Of a DNA stretch of 18,916 nucleotides, positions 8,060 to 15,958 are shown in pieces. The notes under the pieces are model-generated. The model was given only the letters and a program-made list of their open reading frames with translations, was not told the DNA's origin and searched no databases. Source of the DNA: OLB4 sp002050165. GTDB taxonomy: Bacteria > Bacteroidota > Ignavibacteria > Tepidaquicellales > Tepidaquicellaceae. Numbering within the stretch: position 1 is the stretch's first letter; each line of letters starts with the position of its first letter. Position numbers and translations under genes: made by a program. The DNA is taken from assembly GCA_030263475.1 (NCBI GenBank), contig SZPC01000016.1, positions 1-18,916 of the forward strand. Reading direction: 5' to 3'.

Positions 8060-8832
8060 AAGAAGCGCTTTCCGAAGAATTTATCAGATTTTATAGACTT
8101 GTTAAGAAACTAAGGGTTGAGTGTCCTTGGGACAGGGAGCAAACGCACGAGTCACTGCGCCGTTGCCTGCTGGAAGAAACATACGAAGTACTTGAAGCAA
8201 TTGATACGGGAGACGAAGTTGAATTGAAAAAAGAACTTGGTGATTTAATGTTACAGGTTATTTTCCATTCAGTGCTTGCTGAAGAAGCAAATAATTTTAA
8301 TCTTTTCGAGGTAATGTCAACCGTAAGGGAAAAGTTAATTGACCGCCATCCACACGTCTTTGGCGATGTTAAGGTAAATGGCGCCGAACAGGTTAAAGCA
8401 AACTGGGAGAAGTTAAAAAAGCGTGAAGGAAGGACTTCCGCACTTGACGGTGTACCGGCTGAATTACCTGCGCTGTTAAAAGCGTACAGAATTCAGGAGA
8501 AAGCCTCGAAAGTTGGATTTGACTGGAATGCTCCGGAGCCGGCTTTTGAAAAAATAAGGGAGGAGCTTGAAGAACTTCGCTTTAATGTCAACAACGGAAA
8601 ATCCGTCAGAGAAATTGAAGATGAATTGGGGGATCTGCTGTTTTCAATTGTGAATTATTCACGTTTCCTGAAAGTAAATCCGGAAGACGCATTAAGAGGA
8701 ACAATTAAAAAATTCTCCGGACGATTCAGAAAAATTGAAAGCAAAGCTAAATCAGTTGGAAAAGAACTTGATTCAATGTCGCTCTCTGAGATGGATGCGC
8801 TTTGGCAGGAAGTAAAATCTGAAGAGGTTTAA
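8050..8832 (+). CDS. mazG: Nucleoside triphosphate pyrophosphohydrolase MazG
   Basis: It hydrolyses NTPs and dNTPs to monophosphates plus pyrophosphate, removing aberrant nucleotides and, in E. coli, lowering ppGpp during starvation. The 260 residues form the full two-domain version. The N-terminal domain has the signature LRVECPWDREQTH, then the metal-binding pattern EExxE (E42, E43, E46) and ExxD (E62, D65). The C-terminal domain has YRIQEKASKVGFDW, EELEE (171-175) and ELGD (E192, D195), so both sites look intact. It heads a plus-strand run; its TAA stop is followed without any gap by the ATG of the Nudix gene, and the terminal GAAGAGG doubles as the Shine-Dalgarno for that gene, implying translational coupling. 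Its own start lies inside an inverted repeat. Confidence 0.95.
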   Translation: MYKKEALSEEFIRFYRLVKKLRVECPWDREQTHESLRRCLLEETYEVLEAIDTGDEVELKKELGDLMLQVIFHSVLAEEANNFNLFEVMSTVREKLIDRHPHVFGDVKVNGAEQVKANWEKLKKREGRTSALDGVPAELPALLKAYRIQEKASKVGFDWNAPEPAFEKIREELEELRFNVNNGKSVREIEDELGDLLFSIVNYSRFLKVNPEDALRGTIKKFSGRFRKIESKAKSVGKELDSMSLSEMDALWQEVKSEEV

Positions 8833-9267
8833 ATGGTACTAGAAGATCGTTCATACGGTTTTGTGATTTTCAGGATTAATGAAGGTGAAATTGAATTTCT
8901 GCTTATAAAACATAAAAAAGGTCATTGGTCGTTTCCAAAGGGACACAAAAATTATGGTGAATCTGAGATAGAGGCAGCAACGCGGGAGCTTGAAGAAGAA
9001 ACAGGATTGAAGAATATTGATATTAAAGATGAATCGATTTCATTTGAAGAGAAATATAATTATCATTTCAAGCAAAAGCCGATAAAAAAAACTGTGAAAT
9101 ATTACCTTGGACAGGCTAATACACGTGAAATTGTCAGGCCCGATAATTACGAGGTTATGGAATATACCTGGTGTGACTTTGATAAGGCTAAGGAATTAAT
9201 TACATTCGACAATACAATCGAAGTTTTAGAAGATTCAAATAAAATTATAAAGAGTTTAATTCAATAA
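8833..9267 (+). CDS. Nudix hydrolase, Ap4A (diadenosine tetraphosphate) type
   Basis: This 144-residue cytosolic Nudix enzyme has a perfect Nudix box (G-x5-E-x7-REUxEExGU) at residues 37-59, from GHKNYGE to RELEEETGL. The sequence before it, YGFVIFRI...FLLIKHKKGHWSFPKG, and the later KKTVKYYLGQ and YEVMEYTWCDFDKAKELI are typical of asymmetric bis(5'-nucleosyl)-tetraphosphatases, which split Ap4A into ATP and AMP. Substrate choice is by family resemblance and would need biochemistry. The start codon abuts the mazG stop (0 bases between) with AGAGG seven bases upstream, so the two housecleaning enzymes should be co-translated. Eleven bases separate it from dacB. Confidence 0.88.
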   Translation: MVLEDRSYGFVIFRINEGEIEFLLIKHKKGHWSFPKGHKNYGESEIEAATRELEEETGLKNIDIKDESISFEEKYNYHFKQKPIKKTVKYYLGQANTREIVRPDNYEVMEYTWCDFDKAKELITFDNTIEVLEDSNKIIKSLIQ

Positions 9268-9278
9268 TAAAATTATAT

Positions 9279-10487
9279 TTGAGGATTATTAAAAAATTTA
9301 AAATTACCCTGCTGATATTTTTTATTTTCAGCAACGCAAAAGCCGGTAACATATATGAGGAAAAAATTGACTCAATCTTTTCAACGATTGGCGGAAATGT
9401 GTCTTGTATTGTGATGAGCACTGAACACGGAGATGTAATTTATTCTCTCAATCCTGGTATGGAAATGATTCCGGCGTCAGTTACAAAACTTGTTACCTCA
9501 ATTGTTGCAATGGATGTGCTTGGACCGGATTATAAGTTTAAGACAGTAGTATATTCCGATGCAAATGTTACCGGTGGAGTAGTAAACGGTAATCTTTACC
9601 TGAAAGGATTTGGAGATCCCGATTTGTATTCCGGCGATATTTCAACGCTTGCAAAAGAGGTAGCAAAAACAGTACGACAGGTGAACGGAAATATAATTTA
9701 CGATAATTCATTTCTGGATGATAATTATTACGCTTTAGCAGACTATTATTCCGGAGATACAAAAAAACAGTATTGGCCTTATGTTGCAGGGATTAATATT
9801 GACAAGAATAACATGGGTGGCGATCCGGGATTTTATGCGGCGGATCTTTTAACCTCCGAATTGACAGTTAACGGCGTTACAATTTCGGGCGAAGTCGTTT
9901 CCGGAGTTACACCACCGCGTGCTGTTCAGATTGCCGAGTTTTCTCATTCGCTCAAAGATGTCCTTATCCAAATGAACAAAGCAAGCGATAACCTGTCAGC
10001 AATTTCCGTGTTTAAAGTAATTGGTGCGGTAAACGAATCCCCGCCGGGCACATTGCAAAAAGGAACGAACGCAGTTATTGATTATATGACAAGAAAGGGG
10101 GTTGACCGGAACGAATACGAAATCCTCGAAGGATCGGGTTTGACAAGATACAATATAGTAACAGGAAATCTTTTTATGAGGCTATTGAAAATTATGTACG
10201 ATGATTTAAAAAATTTCGATATGTTCTATAATTCCCTTCCAATAGCCGGTTATGACGGGACGTTAAGGAAAAGAATGATTGGCACCGAAGCAGAGCGAAA
10301 TGTTAGGGCGAAGACTGGATCGCTGAATTCCGTTAGCGCTCTGGCAGGTTACACTGTATCGCGGGATAATGAGCTTCTGATGTTTTATATTGTAAACAAT
10401 GGATTTTCCGGCGGCTGGCAACATGCGAGAGATGTGCAGGATGCGGTTTGTGAAGTAATATCATCGTTTACCCGTAAGAATCAATAA
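9279..10487 (+). CDS. dacB: D-alanyl-D-alanine carboxypeptidase/endopeptidase (PBP4, S13 family)
   Basis: A periplasmic peptidase of family S13 that trims or cleaves peptidoglycan peptides at D-Ala-linked bonds. All three penicillin-binding motifs are present in order: SVTK (S67 nucleophile, K70) in IPASVTKLVTS, SDN (236-238) in ASDNLSA, and KTG (345-347) in VRAKTGSLNSVSALAGY. The EGSGLTR block (284-290) corresponds to the conserved DGSGLSR. At 402 residues it is close to the family's compact form. A signal peptide (about 1-22, ending NAKA) begins at a TTG start at 9279; the first in-frame ATG is at codon 46, too late to include it. No Shine-Dalgarno precedes the TTG, and a GAGG lies just inside the gene, so the exact start is uncertain. 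Seven bases separate it from the next gene. Confidence 0.92.
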   Translation: MRIIKKFKITLLIFFIFSNAKAGNIYEEKIDSIFSTIGGNVSCIVMSTEHGDVIYSLNPGMEMIPASVTKLVTSIVAMDVLGPDYKFKTVVYSDANVTGGVVNGNLYLKGFGDPDLYSGDISTLAKEVAKTVRQVNGNIIYDNSFLDDNYYALADYYSGDTKKQYWPYVAGINIDKNNMGGDPGFYAADLLTSELTVNGVTISGEVVSGVTPPRAVQIAEFSHSLKDVLIQMNKASDNLSAISVFKVIGAVNESPPGTLQKGTNAVIDYMTRKGVDRNEYEILEGSGLTRYNIVTGNLFMRLLKIMYDDLKNFDMFYNSLPIAGYDGTLRKRMIGTEAERNVRAKTGSLNSVSALAGYTVSRDNELLMFYIVNNGFSGGWQHARDVQDAVCEVISSFTRKNQ

Positions 10488-10494
10488 ATGATTT

Positions 10495-10758
10495 ATGGAA
10501 GAAGTGAAAACATTTTCCGGGTCAGGAACTGGTCAGGATGTCGAGAGGAAATTGATTTTATTTAATTCGAATCATTTTTGGGAAGAGGTGATTACACAAT
10601 TGCAAAAAGCAACCGGCTTTGATCTTGTACACTGTGAACAAATCGCAATTATAGCACATACCAAAGGTAAAGCAGTTGTGAAATCAGGCGACATGGAAGA
10701 TTTAATGAAAATTGAATCCATCCTAAAAGAAATTAACCTTGTAACAAAAATTGAATAG
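10495..10758 (+). CDS. ClpS-like adaptor with degenerate N-degron pocket
   Basis: This 87-residue protein has the ClpS fold pattern. A first strand KLILFN (19-24) is followed by helix EEVITQLQKATGF, then CEQIAIIAHTKGKAVVKSG (47-65) matching the ClpS HxxGKAxV block (H55), and the tail MKIESILKEINLVTKIE typical of the TxIE-ending ClpS group. ClpS delivers N-end-rule substrates to ClpAP. The usual NDDxxT(F) signature is here NSNHFW: N24 is kept, both aspartates become S25 and N26, one residue is missing and the threonine is lost. In E. coli ClpS the Asn, the first Asp and the His contact the substrate alpha-amino group, so binding is probably altered. No Clp ATPase gene is in the window. It lies between dacB (7 bases) and uvrB (51 bases). 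Confidence 0.8.
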   Translation: MEEVKTFSGSGTGQDVERKLILFNSNHFWEEVITQLQKATGFDLVHCEQIAIIAHTKGKAVVKSGDMEDLMKIESILKEINLVTKIE

Positions 10759-10809
10759 CATTTAACTTCACATTCTCATCTGATATAATATTTTCATAAT
10801 TTTCATTCG

Positions 10810-12840
10810 ATGAATTACAAACTCATTTCGGGCTATAAACCTACCGGTGACCAGCCCCGTGCGATTAAAGAATTAACTGAGGGCATTCAACGCGGAGACA
10901 GGTACCAGACATTTCTTGGTGTAACCGGTTCAGGCAAAACTTTCTCGGTTTCAAATGTTATACAGAATATCGGTAAACCCGTTCTTGTAATGTCGCACAA
11001 TAAAACGCTCGCCGCACAGTTGTATGGTGAATTCAAAAGATTTTTTCCGGATAACCGGGTTGAGTTTTTTATTTCGTATTATGATTACTATCAACCTGAA
11101 GCTTACATTCCATCAACGGATACATACATTCAGAAAGATCTCTCAATCAATGAAGATATTGACAGATTGAGACTTCGTGCCACAGCTTCGATTCTTGAAG
11201 GCCGGAAAGATGTCATTGTTGTATCATCAGTGAGTTGCATTTACGGTATCGGGGCACCGGAGGAATATGCCGAACAGGTTCTGGTTTTAAAGCTAGGTCA
11301 GAAAATTAAAAGAAAAGCCCTTTTAAATAAACTTATTTATATTCACTACGTCAGAAATGATTATGAATTTTCCAGAGGAACATTCAGGGTTAGGGGAGAT
11401 ACAATTGAAATTATTCCGGCTTACGAAATTGATACTGCGATAAGGATAGAGCTATTCGATAACGAGATTGAGAAACTTTCCTATGTAAATGCAGAAGACG
11501 GAAAAATAATCGGTAAAGATGTCAGCGTTGTACTTTATCCCGCCAAGTATTTTGTAACGAATAAACAAAAGCTTGAACTTGCAATTGATGATATCAGGGC
11601 AGAACTTGAGGAGCGCATTGCATTTTTTCAGAAAAAAGAAAAATATGTTGAAGCGCAGAGACTGGAACAGCGCACTAATTTCGATATTGAGATGATTCAG
11701 GAAGTTGGATACTGTAACGGAATCGAGAATTACTCGAGACATCTTGATCGCAGACCACCCGGTTCGAGACCTTCGTGTTTGTTCGATTACTTTCCGGAGG
11801 ATTACCTGCTTGTAGTGGACGAGTCACACGTTACCGTTCCGCAGATTGGCGGGATGTATAACGGCGACCGTATGCGAAAGAAAACGCTTGTAGAGCACGG
11901 ATTTCGTTTACCCTCAGCGCTTGATAACCGACCGATGACCTTTGAGGAATGGGAGTCAATGATTAAACAGGTTATTTTCGTAAGCGCGACTCCGGGTAAT
12001 TATGAACTCGAAAAAAGTGAAGGAGTAATTGTTGAACAGATAATTCGTCCCACCGGATTACTTGATCCGGAAATTCAGGTTAAGCCGGTTAAAAACCAGA
12101 TTGATGATTTGCTAAATGAAATCAGAAAACGTGCTGTTCAAAATGAGCGGGTACTGGTAACAACGTTGACCAAGCGAATGAGCGAGGACCTTACAGATTA
12201 CCTGTTGAATCTGAACGTTCGGGTTAAGTACATTCATTCGGAAATTAATTCCCTCGACAGGGTCGAAATACTTCGCGATCTGAGGCTTGGTAAGATTGAT
12301 GTAATAGTTGGTGTTAATCTCCTCAGGGAAGGTCTCGACCTGCCGGAAGTCTCACTTGTAGCAATACTCGATGCAGACAAAGAGGGGTTCCTCAGATCTG
12401 AAAAATCACTTCTGCAAACCGCCGGGAGAACTGCCAGAAACGTAAACGGTATGGTTATATTTTATGCAGATAAAGTTACTGAATCAATGTCTAAGGTTAT
12501 CAGCGAAACTGCCCGACGCAGAAAAATTCAGCAGGAGTACAATGAAGCAAACAATATTCAACCTGAGACCGTTTATAAATCTTATGAAGATATAATATCA
12601 ACTACAATTGTTGCCGATTCAATTTCGAAAAATGAAACATATAAAAGGAAATCTAAATCAGATGAATCCGTGAACACTGCACTGAAAGCTATGATTAAAC
12701 CGGTGATGGACGAAACATCGAACGAACAGAGAAAGGAATTAATTGAGCAATTGCGGAAAGAAATGATAGAGGCTGCAAAAGATCTGGAATTTGAACGTGC
12801 GGCTGAACTCAGGGATGAATTGCAACGATTAAGCAACTGA
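10810..12840 (+). CDS. uvrB: Excinuclease ABC subunit B
   Basis: UvrB is the damage-verifying helicase-like subunit of nucleotide excision repair. It is loaded by UvrA and then recruits UvrC. The 676 residues are full length. The Walker A loop GVTGSGKT is at 37-44, and the tyrosine-rich beta-hairpin that inserts between DNA strands starts at about 90 (YYDYYQPEAYIPSTDTY). The Walker B-like DESH is at 337-340. Later helicase motifs include FVSATPGNYE, TLTKRMSEDL, VNLLREGLDLPEVS and QTAGRTARN. The C-terminal UVR motif that contacts UvrC (RKELIEQLRKEMIEAAKDLE and onward) fills roughly the last 35 residues. The ATG at 10810 opens the invariant N-terminal FKLIS-type strand (here YKLISGYKPTGDQPRAI). 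It is the last gene of the plus-strand run. Confidence 0.98.
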   Translation: MNYKLISGYKPTGDQPRAIKELTEGIQRGDRYQTFLGVTGSGKTFSVSNVIQNIGKPVLVMSHNKTLAAQLYGEFKRFFPDNRVEFFISYYDYYQPEAYIPSTDTYIQKDLSINEDIDRLRLRATASILEGRKDVIVVSSVSCIYGIGAPEEYAEQVLVLKLGQKIKRKALLNKLIYIHYVRNDYEFSRGTFRVRGDTIEIIPAYEIDTAIRIELFDNEIEKLSYVNAEDGKIIGKDVSVVLYPAKYFVTNKQKLELAIDDIRAELEERIAFFQKKEKYVEAQRLEQRTNFDIEMIQEVGYCNGIENYSRHLDRRPPGSRPSCLFDYFPEDYLLVVDESHVTVPQIGGMYNGDRMRKKTLVEHGFRLPSALDNRPMTFEEWESMIKQVIFVSATPGNYELEKSEGVIVEQIIRPTGLLDPEIQVKPVKNQIDDLLNEIRKRAVQNERVLVTTLTKRMSEDLTDYLLNLNVRVKYIHSEINSLDRVEILRDLRLGKIDVIVGVNLLREGLDLPEVSLVAILDADKEGFLRSEKSLLQTAGRTARNVNGMVIFYADKVTESMSKVISETARRRKIQQEYNEANNIQPETVYKSYEDIISTTIVADSISKNETYKRKSKSDESVNTALKAMIKPVMDETSNEQRKELIEQLRKEMIEAAKDLEFERAAELRDELQRLSN

Positions 12841-12891
12841 AATTTACAACCTGAATATCCTTTAAACGCACATGTAACGGGACAAACTTTT

Positions 12892-14895
12892 TTAAAAGTT
12901 TAAATCTATCCCACCGTAAAAATTTCTCCCGGATTGCGGAATTTTTAACCAATCAAGGTGATTGTAATATTCCTTGTCGAAAATATTTTCTACCCCGAAA
13001 TTAATCTTTACAATATCATTGAAAGTGTATTCACCTCTGATGTTCATAAGTCCGTATCCTGCTGAGATACTTTCACCAGCATCGGTATTAACCCGGTGTT
13101 GTTTCGCTGCCAGTATCTGTTCCAGTTGTACCATATAGTCTGGTTTAGTGAACCTGATTGACAGTACACCGTTAAGTGGGGGGATAAGTGGCAGTGGGTC
13201 GCGGTTTGCAAGTTCGCCGTATGAATAACTTATTCCGGCGGAAAAAACAAAATTTGTTTTAAACAAAAAAATCAAATTAGCTTCAAACCCCGCCAGCAAT
13301 GCATTATCGAAATTTTCGTACATTTTAACGCCAAACGAACCCGGCGTCATTGGTCCGACTGAAACCATTCGCTTGCCAAGTATATAATCGGTGAACCTGT
13401 ATATGAATATACTCGTCCCGACGGCGATATCACTTTCATTGTAATCTGCCCTAAATTCAAACTGAATATTCTTCTCGTTGGAAATAGCGGTATTACCGAT
13501 ATAGTCAAAGTTATCTAACCGGTTATACAGGTAGAAACCGAATTCTTCACTGACGGTCGGAAAACGTTCCGAATAAGAAGATGAAAGCGATAGCGTTAAC
13601 GGATCGAACAATTGATAGTATAGATTTATTCCTCCGGAATAAATATTTCTCGAAGATTTTTTAGATACATTGGGATTGAAAATCTGAAGCGAATTAAATC
13701 CGAGCTCACTCTCTATATCGGATGAAACAAACGCAAATCCTGCAAACGGTTCAACACTGAACTTATCTGATAAATATTTTCTCAATGAAGTTTTAAATGA
13801 AAACTGGTTCTTTCTTACGTCAGGCCAGGTTACCATATACATTGGATTAGAATTTCCGAAGTACATTGTCATGTCCGCACTGTGGAGTGAGTTAAAGAAT
13901 TCAAATCCCGCAGTAACAGCAGTCGTTTCATCAAACAGCACACCTGCAGTCAGTGAACTTCCGAAAGTTTTAGTTTTACCCGGCATATCCATCCTGAACC
14001 CGTTATTGCGCTTCGAATCGTCCATAACGTGGTCAATAGTGTTGAAGTAAACTTTAAAATTAAGTGTGTTGAAAAAATCAAAAAGATCCTTTGATTCAAG
14101 GTCAAGTCCGGCAATTCTGGCTTTTGCGGATCCGACGTCCATTAATAAAGCCGGATATCCGATATCATAAGCATCGTCCCAAATTCCGCTAATGCGAAGA
14201 ATATTAAATTCGTCTAATTTGTAAGCGCCGTTGAGAGAAAAATTGTATTTTTCAAACCCGGAATTTTCAATTTCATTACCGCCGCCGGTTTTGTAATCTC
14301 CGGAATTATTGTAACCGCCGTTAATATTTAATGCGTAATTTTCATCTGATAACGCAACTACAAGTCCACCTTTGTAATTTCCGGAAGTGGATCTGTAACC
14401 GGAGAATACTTTACCGTTAAATAAAAAGTGTGAACTAAACTGCGGCGTAAGCATATCAAGATTGATTTTACCCCCAATATTGGATACGACCTCAGAATGG
14501 CAGGAACCTTTTGAAATATCAATTGCCCCGAGATTTTGCGTTTCAACGTAAGAAGTAACCGGATCCATTTTATCGGTACACGCGCTCATTACCCGCATTC
14601 CGTTTATTGTTACATCTATCTGGTTCGTGTTTAATCCCCTGATAACCGGTTCCGGTGCGTAGTTTCCCCGCCTGATAAACGATACACCGCTGAACCTTGA
14701 GAGAATTTCTTCAGTAGAACTCAGGTTACTGCTTTTGTGAAAACCAGTCTCCTCCTTTGTGAGATCTATCCGGTTGAAGTTTACGTTTATCTCCTTTTCC
14801 AGAATATATTCTTTAAATAAAGAATCGTTTTCCTGTGCAAATACTCCCGAAAATGAAAAAAGACAAATGAATAGAAATTTCAGTGTAAGATTCAT
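12892..14895 (-). CDS. TonB-dependent outer-membrane receptor, OprC/NosA-like (copper)
   Basis: This 667-residue receptor has a signal peptide (about 1-20, ending VFA). A plug domain (about 55-155) contains STEEILSRFSGVSFIRRGN, PVIRGLNTNQIDVTINGMRV and GGKINL. A 22-strand-type barrel ends in the aromatic-terminated NFYGGIDLNF. Within the plug, SACTDKMDPVTSYVE gives C106-xxx-M110, and in the barrel TIDHVMDD gives H289-x-M291. These are the two halves of the CxxxM-HxM copper site described for Pseudomonas OprC, with similar spacing between them. It should therefore import copper across the outer membrane using TonB energy. No TonB-dependent SusD-like partner is present. The gene follows a FixH/YtkA-like lipoprotein by 49 bases on the same strand, supporting a two-gene metal module. 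Receptor identity is firm; copper is strong inference. Confidence 0.85.
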   Translation of the reverse strand: MNLTLKFLFICLFSFSGVFAQENDSLFKEYILEKEINVNFNRIDLTKEETGFHKSSNLSSTEEILSRFSGVSFIRRGNYAPEPVIRGLNTNQIDVTINGMRVMSACTDKMDPVTSYVETQNLGAIDISKGSCHSEVVSNIGGKINLDMLTPQFSSHFLFNGKVFSGYRSTSGNYKGGLVVALSDENYALNINGGYNNSGDYKTGGGNEIENSGFEKYNFSLNGAYKLDEFNILRISGIWDDAYDIGYPALLMDVGSAKARIAGLDLESKDLFDFFNTLNFKVYFNTIDHVMDDSKRNNGFRMDMPGKTKTFGSSLTAGVLFDETTAVTAGFEFFNSLHSADMTMYFGNSNPMYMVTWPDVRKNQFSFKTSLRKYLSDKFSVEPFAGFAFVSSDIESELGFNSLQIFNPNVSKKSSRNIYSGGINLYYQLFDPLTLSLSSSYSERFPTVSEEFGFYLYNRLDNFDYIGNTAISNEKNIQFEFRADYNESDIAVGTSIFIYRFTDYILGKRMVSVGPMTPGSFGVKMYENFDNALLAGFEANLIFLFKTNFVFSAGISYSYGELANRDPLPLIPPLNGVLSIRFTKPDYMVQLEQILAAKQHRVNTDAGESISAGYGLMNIRGEYTFNDIVKINFGVENIFDKEYYNHLDWLKIPQSGRNFYGGIDLNF

Positions 14896-14944
14896 TATGA
14901 TTTTATATAAACGGAATTGATGCTTTCAGAGATTGAATGTATAA

Positions 14945-15748
14945 CTAAAATTCAAGGTCGAATGCTACGCTATCAACCGGTGTTGCATTTTCATTAAATA
15001 TCAGGTTAATCCTCCAGTCGCCGGTCATTGTAAAGTTTACTTTGCCGGTATAATAACCGTTCCCGGTGTAAACCGGTGAAATATTATTGGGCGATCCGTG
15101 TCCCATTGAGGTCATCCATGGATACATATCAAACGTGTAAGTAGAATCGTTCGGATAGTTTGTAACAGATTCCATGCGGTTTACTTTAATGACCATATCA
15201 TTTATTCCAACTCTTGGTAACGACGGCTCGATCATCGAAACATAGTATGTCGTTCCCTGAATGGTTTTTTGCTTTACAACGGGATATAGAGGTTCTGTTA
15301 CATTAACCGGAAATGATACATTTGTGTTTGAATTGTTCTGCAGGTTTGTTATGCTTACTTCAATAGTCCAGCTTCCGGAAGATGAAGGCATGATGAAAAC
15401 AACAGCACCGGAAAATTTTCCGTCTGCAGCAGAAGTACCGGAAGGATTTTCAAACGGAGCCGAATAGTTTGTTGTGCCGGTATTCAATAAAGGCATTATG
15501 GTAACTATGGCGTTTGTTACAATATTGCCCGAAGCATCGTCCGTTACTTTCAGAAATAATTTATTGAACCCAACAAACGGATTTTTATCCGAGTATAAAA
15601 CAATTGTCATACCGTTTCCGGATTGTGTTCCAAGGTTAATCAGGTTATCATCCGGTGGCGGTGGTGTTACCGGATTCTCGGATTTAGAGCATGAAACTAT
15701 TGTGAGGGCAACGAAAATAATCGCTGCAAATATTGTTAACTTATTCAT
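14945..15748 (-). CDS. Lipoprotein with two tandem FixH/YtkA-like domains
   Basis: This 267-residue lipoprotein has a lipobox TIVSC with acylated C20 after a clean signal peptide, then a Pro/Asp linker (residues 27-35). Two beta-sandwich repeats follow, about 36-153 and 165-267. Each ends in the pattern (G)KFSGAVVFIMPSSSGSWTIEV or GYYTGKVNFTMTGDWRINLI, typical of FixH/YtkA-like domains. The second repeat carries a methionine/histidine cluster DMYPWMTSMGHGS (M208, M212, M215, H217) of the kind that binds Cu(I). The first repeat has MPLLNTGTTN at the same place and has lost it. Being directly upstream of an OprC-like receptor, it is plausibly a periplasmic-facing or surface copper chaperone for that receptor. 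The function is inference; the lipobox and domain duplication are seen directly. Confidence 0.75.
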   Translation of the reverse strand: MNKLTIFAAIIFVALTIVSCSKSENPVTPPPPDDNLINLGTQSGNGMTIVLYSDKNPFVGFNKLFLKVTDDASGNIVTNAIVTIMPLLNTGTTNYSAPFENPSGTSAADGKFSGAVVFIMPSSSGSWTIEVSITNLQNNSNTNVSFPVNVTEPLYPVVKQKTIQGTTYYVSMIEPSLPRVGINDMVIKVNRMESVTNYPNDSTYTFDMYPWMTSMGHGSPNNISPVYTGNGYYTGKVNFTMTGDWRINLIFNENATPVDSVAFDLEF

Positions 15749-15958
15749 TCTTTGGTTAAAGTTAAAGAAAATGAACAGAACTTTCCATGTTCTATAAAAG
15801 GCTCCATTGTAAACAATGATCTCCCCTCAGTTTATCTGTACGACGTAAACGGATGAAATTTAATTTTCTTTAGTTTGAAACAAATGGTCTTATATTACTC
15901 AATTATAATTAAGTTGCATTGAAAGGGGAAGAAAATTTAAAGATATTGCGGAAAAAAA
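15749..15958. promoter_or_regulatory. Divergent control region of the copper-type pair, with palindrome
   Basis: This 210-base intergenic region between divergent genes holds a 14-base palindrome, CATTGTAAACAATG (15805-15818), and a shorter dyad AGAAC-N7-GTTCT (15777-15781 / 15789-15793) nearer the lipoprotein gene. On the minus strand the palindrome contributes TTGTTT, followed after 16 bases by TAGAAC, a weak promoter-like pair. A repressor bound to the palindrome would therefore cover it. No regulator gene is adjacent. Confidence 0.35.

Noticed and set aside
12884..12901. AAACTTTT-TT-AAAAGTTT dyad between uvrB and the TonB receptor gene
   Set aside because: It is all A/T-rich with a 2-base loop and no G/C core, so it is too weak for a terminator; it includes the receptor's stop codon and is probably incidental.
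15261..15797. Plus-strand ORFs antisense to the FixH/YtkA-like lipoprotein
   Set aside because: They are shadows of a gene with a clear lipobox and domain pattern on the other strand.
15922..15931. Strong AAGGGGAAG Shine-Dalgarno-like sequence
   Set aside because: It is about 30 bases from the ATG at 15959, with an in-frame stop (15938-15940) between, and no start codon at a usable distance after it.
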